Assembly: GCA_964371945.1 (NCBI GenBank)
Contig: CAYJPA010000012.1
Coordinates: forward strand, 1 to 64,000
Source: CAYJPA01 sp964371945
GTDB taxonomy: Bacteria; Chloroflexota; Chloroflexia; Thermomicrobiales; UBA6265
DNA: 64,000 nucleotides
Reading direction: 5' to 3'
A program made the position numbers and the translations under genes. Below are positions 1 to 9,667 of this stretch, in pieces. The notes beneath the pieces were generated by a model. It made no database searches. It saw nothing but the letters and a program-made list of their open reading frames with translations, and had not been told where the DNA came from. Each line of letters starts with the position of its first letter. Position 1 is the stretch's first letter.

Positions 1-215
1 GTCGTACGGCGAGACGCGCTCCCTGATACACCGAATAAGAATGCACGTTTCATCAACAATATCCGGAACTTGGCGACGTCCGAGGTCATCGATCGCCAGT
101 TCTCCGCGCACTGGTCATTGTACAGCACGTCATCTACTACCGGGTCACCGAACATGCAATCACGATTCGCAGGGTACTGCATGTCAAGATGGATGCGCGA
201 GAAATCCTAGAGTAA
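1..215 (+). pseudogene. ParE/RelE-type toxin remnant, frameshifted, cut by window edge
   Basis: The frame ending in TAA at 213-215 reads as the C-terminal half of a ParE-family toxin: a YPELGDVR segment, then VIYYRVTEHA, then ITIRRVLHVKMD, which matches the usual ParE ending of a central YRV strand followed by an RVLH-x-x-x-D strand. This frame has stop codons at 24-26 and 36-38 and no start codon in a sensible place. The preceding helix seems to continue in the first frame (NKNARFINNIRN). I therefore read it as a decayed toxin gene with at least one frameshift and a 5' end outside the window. No antitoxin is visible. A sequencing frameshift is the alternative. Confidence 0.5.
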
Positions 216-369
216 CGGAACCCCTCTACTGGCCGGTAGGCAAGCTTGCTTAGGCGGAATCGCCAGCACATATCGGCAGAATTCCTGATTACAAGTTACC
301 GGTTACACGGGATGATCGCAGGTAGAGAGCTATCGCCGGTTTGCTGATTTCAACGAGGGAGCACAATCG

Positions 370-894
370 ATGGATTCACCGCGTCGTAACCTGATCAATA
401 GAAGAACCGCGCTCGTCGGAGGAGCCGGAGCCGTTGCGGTCACAGCGCTTGGTTTCAAATCGGCGATTGCCGCACCGACAATTCAGAGCGGCGGAGGGGT
501 TGCGGGTGGCGGTTCGGTTGCGCTCGGCGAAGATTCTGCCCAGTTTTCGCTCTTTGCGTCGCGCTTTACGGTCGTCGATCAAGGTGATCCGCTCATCTTT
601 GGTCGTTTCCAATGGATGGATAGCTCGGGCTTCGGATTCGAAAGCAGTGCGATTGCCTCGTACGGTCCGATCGATGGCGACGGCGAAAACGCAAGAGCGC
701 TCGAAGGCACGGTGACGCTCGCTTCCGGAGAAGAGCATCCGTTTACGCTGCGAGTCGTGGACAGCTCTGTTCCCGGCGGAGCAGGTGACGATTTGGAGCT
801 TGCAGTAGGACCGGCCGAGGCGCTGGTCTACGAGGTCAAAGCAACGCTGACCACCGGCGACATTCAATTACTGACATTTGAGTTTCCGGCCTAA
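370..894 (+). CDS. Tat-exported protein of unknown function
   Basis: The 174-residue product starts with a twin-arginine signal (NRRTALVGGAGAVAVTALGF, about residues 11-30) and a likely AxA cleavage site near residue 35. A Gly/Ser-rich linker follows, then a beta-rich domain of about 120 residues with no cysteine pairs or obvious catalytic motif. ATG is preceded by GAGGGA at a good distance. Its 3' end overlaps the end of the convergent HD-domain gene by 4 bp. I do not recognise the family; it may be a small secreted beta-sandwich protein. Confidence 0.75.
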   Translation: MDSPRRNLINRRTALVGGAGAVAVTALGFKSAIAAPTIQSGGGVAGGGSVALGEDSAQFSLFASRFTVVDQGDPLIFGRFQWMDSSGFGFESSAIASYGPIDGDGENARALEGTVTLASGEEHPFTLRVVDSSVPGGAGDDLELAVGPAEALVYEVKATLTTGDIQLLTFEFPA

Positions 895-1565
895 TTTGGC
901 TCCGGATTCCGCTCGCCGGTAAATCGGATTGCTTCACGGAGCTCGATGAGCGAGGGCAGGTCGATCACGTCCGAAACCTCGGCGGCAAACGAATCGACCG
1001 GTAGTTCGGGATGCTCGGCCTTGTATTCGAGCGACTGGAGGTAGGTCTCCAGTTCGTCGGCTTGCTTCACGAATCTGGCTTCGGGTGTCGATTTCTCGTC
1101 CAACTCCTGCCACAACGCCGCGATCTCCGTCTTGATCGCTTCGGGTAGCCCCGAGATCATCTCGGAGATCGCGGCGTTTTCGGCTGCTCGTTTCACGGCA
1201 GTGCGATCGGGAGCGGGCAGGTGTCGTTGATTGAGAAACGCGGTGCGTTCGCCCCGGCCGGCAACATCGACCTGCTCCGGGGCGTACGGCGTCAGGTCAC
1301 CAGTCACCGCTTCGGCAAGATCGTGAAGCATTGCCAGGATCAACACCCGGTTTCGATCGAGCGTTGGTACCGCGTAGGATGCCACCCACGCCAGCATCGC
1401 GACCCGAAAGGTATGATCGGCCACGGACTCCACGGATTTGGATGCAATTCCGCGGTCGAGCCAGCCTTGTCTCGGCGTGGTTTTGAGGCGTCCCACGATC
1501 CCCAAGAATCGCGCGATCGCCTCAGCGGGGGACACTGAAGTCGGCGTGGACTGTGAAGGGCTCAT
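891..1565 (-). CDS. HD-domain 5'-nucleotidase (YfbR/HDDC2-like)
   Basis: The 224-residue protein carries the metal-binding HD signature: VADHTFR (His51), LHDLAEAVTGD (His81, Asp82, Glu85) and a distal KQADELE Asp. This is the pattern of the YfbR/HDDC2 group, which removes the phosphate from deoxynucleoside 5'-monophosphates. The ATG directly abuts the TGA of the upstream giant vWA gene on the same strand, so the two are probably translationally coupled even though their roles look unrelated (cytosolic nucleotide housekeeping versus a secreted protein). The family assignment is firm; substrate specificity is inferred. Confidence 0.85.
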   Translation of the reverse strand: MSPSQSTPTSVSPAEAIARFLGIVGRLKTTPRQGWLDRGIASKSVESVADHTFRVAMLAWVASYAVPTLDRNRVLILAMLHDLAEAVTGDLTPYAPEQVDVAGRGERTAFLNQRHLPAPDRTAVKRAAENAAISEMISGLPEAIKTEIAALWQELDEKSTPEARFVKQADELETYLQSLEYKAEHPELPVDSFAAEVSDVIDLPSLIELREAIRFTGERNPEPN

Positions 1566-4500
1566 TCAATCATCCCCGGCTGTCACTTTCGTTTTCTTGC
1601 CGGATTCGACTTCGACTTCTTCGATTCGAATCTCAGGATCGGTGAGCACGACGACGGTGTAGGTGCCCGGGTCGAGTCGCACCGAGCTTCCGCCAACGGT
1701 CCCGCTGGCCACCACATTGCCATCAGCATCGTAGACCCTGTACGGAGCGCTCGCCGCCTTTGCGATCGCCTTCTCAAGCTCATCGGCGTTCGTAGCGTCG
1801 TAGTAATTGCCGTTTCCCAGTCTCGCCCATTCTCTGAAGGTATCCTTGAGCGCTTCATCGTCCAACGCGAATCCGACGATGTTGACCTGAACGTCGATAC
1901 CCTGGTCGATCAGCGATTGGATGGCCGCCGCTGGATCGCCCTCGCAGGTTTCTTCGCCGTCGGTGACCAAAATGACGACCTTCGGCCCATCCACGTCCGC
2001 CAAGTCGTTTGCGACTTGCTCGAGCGCGAATCCCAGCAGCGTTTTGACGAGATTTACCACGACAAGATCCTGGATCTGCCCGGCAAGCGCATCCCCATCA
2101 AGTGGCTGCAAAGGTGAGGCAAGCGTTGTTTCGCATGAGCCAGGCTCACTTCCGAATACGCGAAGCGCAACCGGCGCGCCATCTGGAATGGTCGAAGTCA
2201 CCAGATCGATGAGGACTTCCTTGGCTACATCGATCCGTGTCTGGCCGGTTCCAAGATCGGCGAGCATGCTGCCTGATGTGTCGAGGATGATCTCGATTGC
2301 GACTGACGAGCCCGCGGTTGCTCCCGACTGGTTGCCGTCGTCGTTTGCGGCGACCACCTGCAAACCGCCCTGCCTCACTTTGGTCGGTTCGGCTTCTGGG
2401 GTCTCTGTTGGCTCGGGCGTCTGGGTCGCCTCAGGCGTCGATGTCGGCTGGGGTGTGGAAGTCGGTTCCGGCGTCGCGGTCTTCACGTCCTCGGTCGTTG
2501 CCTCGTACGAGAGGCCGTAGTCAACTGGCCGGCGAAGCCAGGTCGCGAGGCGGTCGAACGCTCGATCCATTTCGCCATGACTGCGAGTGTATTGATAGAA
2601 GCCGCCTCCGGCCGCAGACCAATCCTCCATGAAGTGCTGCGACTGCATCGGCGCCGTATTCCCGCCGATGTGAACGCTGAAGATGATCGGACGGACGGTT
2701 CCCAGCGTGTTCCACAACTCCGCGCTTCGCTGAAAACTGGAGGTTTCAGCGTCAGTCACGACCAGAATTGCTCGCGCTCCTTCTTGATTGGCGAGCAGCT
2801 TGGAAGAGTCGATCAGCGCTGTCTCCGCCGAGCTGGACAAGGTCTGGTCGACATAGCTGTTGATCGCGGATTGGATTTCGTAGGGCAGATCGGACCAATG
2901 ATCGAGTAAAGGATCGCTTTCAAACGGCACAATGTTGACGAATTCCTGACCGGGCACAATTGCGGTTGCAAACGAGCGCAGAGCCTGATTCACATAGGGA
3001 GCGTAGTTGGAAAGACTTGTGCTGGTATCGAACGAAATCGCGACCGAATGCGGCGGTTGCTCGACCAGAAGGTTGTAGGTTTGGCCCTGGATCACCGTCG
3101 CGGAGTAAATCGCGGTCGCCGTTTCGCTTTTCACCGGATCAAACGACATTGGAACCTCTAAGCCAGCGTCGTCAACGAGCGTAAGTTTCACGCCCACCCA
3201 GGCATTCCCGGTCACCGTCAATTTGAGCGTGTTGTTACCCTCGGGAGCGGTGATCGCGTACCAGTCCTCGTCTTCTCCGATATGGACCCGTCCTTTGACA
3301 TCCTCGCCGGGAACGAGTGGTGTGGCCGTTTCGGGTGCATCGTTGTCGTCTGGACCTTCATCGATTGCAGTGAAATCGGGTGGATTTAGGCGCTCGAACG
3401 GTCCAGACTGACTGTTTTGACCCCACTCTGCAATGATTGAACGATAGTCGTCGTCGGTCGATCGTTCGATCAGTTGGATTTCGTCGGGATATTCGAGATC
3501 GCGGGTTTCGTCTCCGGCTCCGTCTCCGGTAAACCGGACGAATCTCGCCCAGGTAGGTTCATCGAACTCGAACGGCGAAACGCTGCCGTCGTCCGAACGC
3601 TCAAGCTCCCACGATCCAACCCTTTCCCATGGACCGAGCGGGCTGGTTTGGCTGATTTCGATCACCACAGTGTTGAATCGTGTTTCGGGGTCGCTGCCAG
3701 GCGGATCGATCCATTGCAGTTCCACCAGCTGCGCGGCGCGGTCGTGCAGGAAACCGACGACCCATTGGGGTTCGGAGCTAGGAGCGGCGCTGATCACCTG
3801 GCGAATTCCATCCGCGGTCAGCAATTGTTCCGGGAACGCGATGTCGTACGACTGCGGTTCCATCCAGACCGTGTGACCGCCGAGCGCGAGTGCGCCCAGG
3901 TTTAGGGATGCGTCCGTTGGAACGAATCCGGGTGTGGCGATGACTTTCCACTCGCCGAGAGCGAGGCCGTAGGGAGTGGCGGCGTGGGTCGAGGTGATTT
4001 CAAGTTTGGCGAAGCGCGCTAAGACCGGCGCCGGCAGCACGAACGGCTGATCGATCGGAAGCGGGCTGATCTCTCCCGACAGCGCAACTTGATATTCGAC
4101 TCCATCCTCGGACAGGAGCAAATTGAAACCGCGAACAGTGTCCGAGAGCACAGAGTCCGCCGCCTGCGGATTCAAGATGATGCCGGAAACGGGGACCGAT
4201 TCTTCTCCGGCAAGATCCACTGTCAATTCGATCGGCAGGGTGACGCCGCTGGTGAAAAAACCGCCGCCAGCAGGAGTCACGCCGTCATGGAGCGCTTCCT
4301 CTCGAATCTGGTCGACCGTTGGCACGACCGTGGCACCTAGTCCGAGCGACGCGACGTCCAGACCACCCAGCAGCTCATCGGGGACAGACCAGGCTTGTTC
4401 GGGATTGACGGGCGCGACATCGCGATCCGGCGTGATCTCGAGGAATCCAGTGACGATTCCACCGGCCGCGTTGGTCGCGCGGACGGTTATCCGGACCGGC

Positions 4501-7019
4501 ACATCTGCCCAGGCGTCGGGCAGCGCGAGAATGGTGAGCGGGACTTCAATCGACGAGGCGCGGCCGATTTTCACGTCGGGTTGGTCGATTTCGATCGACC
4601 AGGCATAGTGACTTGTGACAGCATCCAGGTGAATGTTTTGACTAAGCAGACCACCGTTGGTCAATGTCAGTGTCGCGCTCACCCGTTGGCCGGCCGGCCA
4701 GTACGCTGCGACTCTGTCTGTTTCCGCATCGAGCTGCATCGATAGCGAGAGCTTTGCCTCTCTGGGATCACGTTGGGGTCCGTCTGCATACTCCACGGAA
4801 ATGGTGTAGGGACCGCCGAGGGTGGTCACCCGCAACAGCAGCGGAATCCCGGCAGGGAGCCGATCAGAGGTGTAGGTCGTGCCGTCAACATCCGGTGTCA
4901 ATGGAAAGTCGTTAAGGCCGTCGGAGAGTCCAATGCTGTAGACGCCCTCGGTCACAATAGTCAGGCTCGTCAATGTCTCGGCGACCGGGAGGCTGTACCA
5001 GTCGTCGTCTCCAAAATTTCCGGCTGTTCCACTGACCGTGAGAGACGCGGGTATTGGGCGGGCTTGCGCGGCGTTGTCATTCGGCTCTTGATCGTCCGAA
5101 AGGACGAAAGGATCGAGACGATCGATCTTCAGGTCGTAGTTTCCGCTGCTCGGAGTGGAGGCCGTCACCCAGATCTCGTAGCCCCCTGGGAGCAGCTCCG
5201 CGTCGTACGTGATCACCTCGCCAATGACCGGCGATCGGACAGTTGCGATGACAGTACCGCTGCTTTCCAGACGCCAGACAAGAGCGCCGTCCGCAGGCGG
5301 TTGAAGGGTGATTGCGATGTGCTCTTGCGCCGCAAGGGAGAACCGGTAGACGTCGCTATCCGTGCTTTCGACGATCCGGCCGAGCCGGGATTTCCCAATC
5401 GCGAGCGCTTCAGCAAATACGGCGTCATTATTGGGCTCTCGTTCCGCATTCGGATCGGGAGGTCCAAGTGGCTTGAGGCTTATTGAGTAGGTCCCGTCGG
5501 ATCCCGCGATCCGGAACCAGTGCTCGCCCGGAACGAGGTACAAATCGGACAGTGTCGCGGAGGTTCGGTCATTCTCAACTTCCGCCAGCATCAACTCGGT
5601 TCCAGAAGCAGCGACGACAGAGACCTTGTCGATTCCTGAACCGTTAACGTCAAGCTCCCACAATTGAGGATCACCGGAGATCAATACGCGCAGGAAGTCG
5701 TCCTCGCTTCCGTCCAGACGGCCTTTCATACTCTTCTCGAGGGACATCGTGGTTGCGTACGAAACCGCGTCGTTCGGCTCCGTTTCAAATTCGCCTGATG
5801 GCGACGCCGTTGCGTCGAGGCGCAAAAGATAGAAATCGTCCAGGCCGGCGTCGCCGCTGATTTCCAAGAAGTAAACGCCCGCGGGCAGCAGGACGTTCGA
5901 AAGCGAAACGCCTTCGGCCGCGGACCGGCACTGCAGCTCAGCATCGTTTTCATCATGAAGGCAAAGCGTTCGAGAAAGGCTTGATTTCCATATCAACTTC
6001 AGGTCGAACAATGTGTTGGCAAGGGTGTCATCGACAGTCAACTGGTAGTAGTCGTGGTCTCCCTCATGGTCCAGGCGGCCTCTGACGACGGGATGTTCTG
6101 GGTCGATCGGAGATGCGGCAATGCTCACGTCGTTTGGCTCAAGATCGCTGTCGGGGGCGTCCGCCTCCGACATCTTCAGGAGATATGGATGCGGCGGATC
6201 GCTTTGCGCCCGGACTTCGATGAAATACCTTCCTGCTTCCAGTTTGAAATCGTGGGCGTCGACGATTCCACGCGGATCCGCGGAATAGCTGGCCAAGGTC
6301 TGGCCGTCTTCGAAAAGGAGATCAATCGTCATCGAGCTCCCCGCGAATGTCTGCGCATGAAGCGCCCATCCTTTGGTCGAGCTCTCGTCGTCAAGGGCCC
6401 AACTGTAGTAATCGTTCGATTCGGATCCGTCACCACTTACTTCGAAGGTTGGCAAAAGCGGTGTCGCCGTCGTGGTGTCGTCGTTCGGTTCGATGTCTCC
6501 GTCGTCAGGCAGAGAATCGCCCTCGAAGACGCTAAACGAATATGAGGTGTTCTGGGGCGTGCTGCCGTCAGCCATCCCGCTCCGAGAGACGCCCAGAATA
6601 TAGATTCCCGGGGGCAACCAAATATCCGCGATCGTGACCGATTGGGAAGTGTCCGGTTGCGACGCGACCTCAAACAACTGGCTTCCTGGAACAACCGGAA
6701 CGGCTCCAGTTTCGGACGTGACCGCGAATACCTTCAGTCCGCTGACAGTTCCGCCAATCCCATCGAATGTGAAGGTCCAGCGCGAGCGCAGACCGTCCCC
6801 GGGCACCGTCCACAGCCAGAGATCCTGATCGTCTTCTGGCGTGGTGCCCTCGAAGCACCCCTCTCCATCGAAGGCCGTTGCCGCCTCCGGCGTGTCGTTC
6901 GGTTCCAATTCCTGGACGCACGTGGGTGCCGAATAGGTCGCCTGAAAGAAAGCCCCCTGCCAGTTAAGCGTGAGGAACTGGATGACAATGAGTAGGGTCC
7001 AAAAACGCCTGTTCCGCAT
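1566..7019 (-). CDS. Giant secreted protein with PPC repeats and two vWA domains
   Basis: The 1817-residue product begins with a hydrophobic signal segment. Six pre-peptidase C-terminal (PPC)-like modules follow, each opened by an EPND or EPNN motif (near residues 38, 178, 295, 413, 526, 643), about 117 residues apart; a seventh, degenerate copy (GPDDND) lies near 1223. Between about 760 and 1200 are Ig-like and discoidin-like stretches. A first vWA-like domain has DTSTS near residue 1330, then comes a Thr/Pro/Glu linker (about 1506-1546), then a second vWA domain with DTSGS near 1578 and TDGEET, both fitting a MIDAS metal site. No protease or other catalytic domain is visible, so an extracellular adhesion or matrix role is likely. 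It is followed directly by the HD nucleotidase gene. Confidence 0.85.
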   Translation of the reverse strand: MRNRRFWTLLIVIQFLTLNWQGAFFQATYSAPTCVQELEPNDTPEAATAFDGEGCFEGTTPEDDQDLWLWTVPGDGLRSRWTFTFDGIGGTVSGLKVFAVTSETGAVPVVPGSQLFEVASQPDTSQSVTIADIWLPPGIYILGVSRSGMADGSTPQNTSYSFSVFEGDSLPDDGDIEPNDDTTTATPLLPTFEVSGDGSESNDYYSWALDDESSTKGWALHAQTFAGSSMTIDLLFEDGQTLASYSADPRGIVDAHDFKLEAGRYFIEVRAQSDPPHPYLLKMSEADAPDSDLEPNDVSIAASPIDPEHPVVRGRLDHEGDHDYYQLTVDDTLANTLFDLKLIWKSSLSRTLCLHDENDAELQCRSAAEGVSLSNVLLPAGVYFLEISGDAGLDDFYLLRLDATASPSGEFETEPNDAVSYATTMSLEKSMKGRLDGSEDDFLRVLISGDPQLWELDVNGSGIDKVSVVAASGTELMLAEVENDRTSATLSDLYLVPGEHWFRIAGSDGTYSISLKPLGPPDPNAEREPNNDAVFAEALAIGKSRLGRIVESTDSDVYRFSLAAQEHIAITLQPPADGALVWRLESSGTVIATVRSPVIGEVITYDAELLPGGYEIWVTASTPSSGNYDLKIDRLDPFVLSDDQEPNDNAAQARPIPASLTVSGTAGNFGDDDWYSLPVAETLTSLTIVTEGVYSIGLSDGLNDFPLTPDVDGTTYTSDRLPAGIPLLLRVTTLGGPYTISVEYADGPQRDPREAKLSLSMQLDAETDRVAAYWPAGQRVSATLTLTNGGLLSQNIHLDAVTSHYAWSIEIDQPDVKIGRASSIEVPLTILALPDAWADVPVRITVRATNAAGGIVTGFLEITPDRDVAPVNPEQAWSVPDELLGGLDVASLGLGATVVPTVDQIREEALHDGVTPAGGGFFTSGVTLPIELTVDLAGEESVPVSGIILNPQAADSVLSDTVRGFNLLLSEDGVEYQVALSGEISPLPIDQPFVLPAPVLARFAKLEITSTHAATPYGLALGEWKVIATPGFVPTDASLNLGALALGGHTVWMEPQSYDIAFPEQLLTADGIRQVISAAPSSEPQWVVGFLHDRAAQLVELQWIDPPGSDPETRFNTVVIEISQTSPLGPWERVGSWELERSDDGSVSPFEFDEPTWARFVRFTGDGAGDETRDLEYPDEIQLIERSTDDDYRSIIAEWGQNSQSGPFERLNPPDFTAIDEGPDDNDAPETATPLVPGEDVKGRVHIGEDEDWYAITAPEGNNTLKLTVTGNAWVGVKLTLVDDAGLEVPMSFDPVKSETATAIYSATVIQGQTYNLLVEQPPHSVAISFDTSTSLSNYAPYVNQALRSFATAIVPGQEFVNIVPFESDPLLDHWSDLPYEIQSAINSYVDQTLSSSAETALIDSSKLLANQEGARAILVVTDAETSSFQRSAELWNTLGTVRPIIFSVHIGGNTAPMQSQHFMEDWSAAGGGFYQYTRSHGEMDRAFDRLATWLRRPVDYGLSYEATTEDVKTATPEPTSTPQPTSTPEATQTPEPTETPEAEPTKVRQGGLQVVAANDDGNQSGATAGSSVAIEIILDTSGSMLADLGTGQTRIDVAKEVLIDLVTSTIPDGAPVALRVFGSEPGSCETTLASPLQPLDGDALAGQIQDLVVVNLVKTLLGFALEQVANDLADVDGPKVVILVTDGEETCEGDPAAAIQSLIDQGIDVQVNIVGFALDDEALKDTFREWARLGNGNYYDATNADELEKAIAKAASAPYRVYDADGNVVASGTVGGSSVRLDPGTYTVVVLTDPEIRIEEVEVESGKKTKVTAGDD

Positions 7020-7174
7020 GGCTCAACTCCATGACCCGTGCCAGATCGAAGATCGTGCACCCGGCATCATCATACCGTTCGACACGAGGGATCGGTCGCC
7101 GCTGCAACTTTTCGGGTGGTATAACCGTTCAGCGCCACCGGCGGACCGCCGGCGGCAGGTCAGCCAAACAGGAG

Positions 7175-8287
7175 ATGTTCGAATTGCCAGATCCACGAAT
7201 GACCACATGGGCAAAAGCGCTCGTCAACTTTTCGGTCGAGGTCAAGCCCGGACAGTCGGTAGTCATTACGGGCGGAGTGGCAAGCGAGCCGCTTCTGCGG
7301 GCGATCTACAGCGAAGTGATCGCCGCCGGCGGGAATCCCATCATGGTGCCGCTCTTCACTGGACTTAGCGCGCCGCTGCTTCAGCACGGCTCAGATGCCC
7401 AGCTTACCTGGATCAGTCCAATCGAACAGCTCATCCGGACCGAAGCCGACGTGGTCATCAATGTGCTGGCGGATACCAATACCAAGGCGCTTTCAGCGGT
7501 CGACCCCGCCCGCCAAGCCGTCGCGCAACGTGCGCGGACAGAGCTTGTCCAAACGTTCATGCAGCGTGACGCTGATGGCACCGTGGATTGGACGATCACG
7601 CTCTTTCCGACGGATGCGTTTGCGCAAGACGCTGAGATGTCCAGCAGCGACTACGCGGAATTCGTCTTCAACGCATGCAAGCTCAAGCAGCCGGATCCCG
7701 TGGCCGCGTGGCACGAGCTTGCCGAGGAGCAGCAACGGTTGATCGAGTGGCTGACCCGCAAGGATGAGATTCACCTCACCGGACCCGGAACCGATCTGCG
7801 ACTCTCGGCCAAAGACCGGATCTGGATCAATGCCGACGGCCGCAAGAATTTCCCGGACGGCGAAGTTTTCACCGGTCCGGTCGAGTCGTCAGTTAACGGC
7901 AATGTGCAGTTTAGTTTTCCTGCGATCTACTCGGGACGCGAAGTGTCCGATGTCCGATTGACCTTCGAGAACGGGAAGGTCGTCGAAGCAAGCGCGGTCA
8001 AAGGCGAAGAACTACTACTGCGTACGCTCGAGACTGACGAGGGCGCCCGATTCCTCGGCGAATTCGCATTCGGAACGAACTTCGATATCCAGCGTTTCAC
8101 GAAAAATATCCTGTTCGACGAGAAAATCGGCGGCACCGTGCACATGGCTTTGGGGGCAGGATATCCCGCGACCGGAAGCACCAACCAATCTGCAATCCAC
8201 TGGGACATGATTTGCGATCTCCGGCAGGGAGGTCAGGTGGATGTGGACGGTCAACCGTTCATGCGTGATGGCAAGTTTGTCGTTTAG
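7175..8287 (+). CDS. M29 family aminopeptidase
   Basis: A 370-residue cytosolic metallopeptidase of the thermophilic aminopeptidase family (AmpS/aminopeptidase T), removing N-terminal residues with a two-metal site. The ligand set is visible: PDGEVFTGP (Glu), FLGEFAFGTN (Glu), TVHMALG (His) and AIHWDM (His, Asp). The family's usual opening, DPR-x-x-x-WAK-x-LV followed by VKPGQ, begins right after the ATG chosen here. That ATG has GGAG immediately before it, closer than usual; the next in-frame ATG (7199) would lose the conserved DPR. The open frame extends further upstream but that part does not resemble the family. Confidence 0.88.
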   Translation: MFELPDPRMTTWAKALVNFSVEVKPGQSVVITGGVASEPLLRAIYSEVIAAGGNPIMVPLFTGLSAPLLQHGSDAQLTWISPIEQLIRTEADVVINVLADTNTKALSAVDPARQAVAQRARTELVQTFMQRDADGTVDWTITLFPTDAFAQDAEMSSSDYAEFVFNACKLKQPDPVAAWHELAEEQQRLIEWLTRKDEIHLTGPGTDLRLSAKDRIWINADGRKNFPDGEVFTGPVESSVNGNVQFSFPAIYSGREVSDVRLTFENGKVVEASAVKGEELLLRTLETDEGARFLGEFAFGTNFDIQRFTKNILFDEKIGGTVHMALGAGYPATGSTNQSAIHWDMICDLRQGGQVDVDGQPFMRDGKFVV

Positions 8288-8338
8288 CGAAAGTGCCCGG
8301 TATTGAGAGCTGCGACAGCAGAAACCAACGTCGATGTG

Positions 8339-9634
8339 ATGGAGGTCGCTGTCGCGACGCGACCGATCGATGCGGTTGTTCGCATTCCGGGATCGAAGAG
8401 CATTACCAATCGGGCGTTGCTGGTCGCGGCGTTGGCTGACGGCGAGTCGGAGCTCACCGGCGCGCTGCATAGCGACGATACCGTTTACATGGCAGCGGCA
8501 CTTAACAAGCTTGGCATCACGGTTGAATCGGATCCAGATGGCGAGCGCTTTCATGTTTGCGGCGGCAGCGGAACGTTTCCAGCCGCCGGGGCCGATCTGT
8601 TTGTAGGTAACGCTGGTACGGCGATGCGATTCCTGACGGCCGCGTTACCGCTTGGCCACGGTCATTTTCGAATCGACGGCGTGCCGCGTATGCGCAAGCG
8701 CCCGATCGGCCCCTTACTTCAAGCGCTGTGCGATCTTGGAGCGACGGTGACCAGCGAAGAGGGCACAGGATGCCCGCCGGTGGTTGTCGACGCGAGCGGC
8801 CTGCCCGGCGGGCGCTGTTCGATGGCAGGCGACCAGAGCAGTCAATTTTTCAGTGCCCTGCTCCTGGCGGCGCCCTTTGCGCGACTAGGGGTTGAGATCG
8901 AAGTCGTTGGCGATCTGGTGTCCAAGCCGTATATGCCGATGACAGCCGCCGTGATGAGGGCGTTTGGCGTCGAGATGGAGCTCGATACCGAGAACTGGCG
9001 GCACTTCCGGGTCAAACCAGGGCAGAAGTACAAAGGACGGAGTTACCGGATTGAACCGGACGCGTCCAATGCGTCTTATTTCTTCGCCGCTGCCGCTGTA
9101 ACCGGCGGTCGCGTGCGTGTGGACGGCCTGGGAGCCGGATCGACGCAGGGCGACTTGCGCTTCGTGGACGTTCTTTCGGCGATGGGAGCCGCCGTCACGA
9201 TCGCCGACGAGTATGTTGAGGTGATCGGTCCACCGCGGGGCCAACTCCGAGGCGTCGATCTCGATCTCAATGCGATTTCAGATACGGCCCAAACGCTGGC
9301 CGCGATCGCTCCATATGCGAATTGCCCAACGACCATCCGAGGCGTCGAGCATGCTCGCTGGAAAGAGACCGACCGGGTTGCGGCGATGGCGACGGAACTG
9401 CGTCGACTGGGGCAGCATGTCGAAGAGCGCGCGGACGGTTTGACCATTCATCCTCGTCCGGTTCAGCCCGCGGACGTCCACACCTACGACGACCATCGCA
9501 TGGCGATGAGTTTCGCAGTCACCGCTCTGTTGACGCCATCCGTTCGAATCCTCGATCCGGGCTGCACCGCGAAGACATTTCCCGGCTTCTTCTTGCGACT
9601 GGCAGAGGTTACGGCGCGGCCGGCCGCGGCCTGA
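8339..9634 (+). CDS. aroA: 3-phosphoshikimate 1-carboxyvinyltransferase (EPSP synthase)
   Basis: Catalyses transfer of the enolpyruvyl group from PEP to shikimate 3-phosphate, the sixth step of the shikimate pathway. Diagnostic motifs are all present: PGSKSITNRALL near the N terminus, GNAGTAMRFL, GDQSSQFFSALLLAAP, SDTAQTLAAIAPYA, WKETDRVAAMA and YDDHRMAMSFA, followed by the terminal KTFPGFF segment. Length (about 431 residues) is normal. Start choice is uncertain: ATG 8339 fits family N termini, but GTG 8336 and TTG 8303 are in frame and none has a strong Shine-Dalgarno. It lies about 50 bp after the M29 aminopeptidase, with no other aro gene in the window. Confidence 0.93.
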   Translation: MEVAVATRPIDAVVRIPGSKSITNRALLVAALADGESELTGALHSDDTVYMAAALNKLGITVESDPDGERFHVCGGSGTFPAAGADLFVGNAGTAMRFLTAALPLGHGHFRIDGVPRMRKRPIGPLLQALCDLGATVTSEEGTGCPPVVVDASGLPGGRCSMAGDQSSQFFSALLLAAPFARLGVEIEVVGDLVSKPYMPMTAAVMRAFGVEMELDTENWRHFRVKPGQKYKGRSYRIEPDASNASYFFAAAAVTGGRVRVDGLGAGSTQGDLRFVDVLSAMGAAVTIADEYVEVIGPPRGQLRGVDLDLNAISDTAQTLAAIAPYANCPTTIRGVEHARWKETDRVAAMATELRRLGQHVEERADGLTIHPRPVQPADVHTYDDHRMAMSFAVTALLTPSVRILDPGCTAKTFPGFFLRLAEVTARPAAA

Positions 9635-9667
9635 CCGAGCCCGCGTCCGACCTGTAATGAGGGATAG

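Noticed and set aside
41..253. 70-residue open frame at the left edge
   Set aside because: Off-frame to the ParE-like sequence; no protein-like pattern or ribosome binding site.
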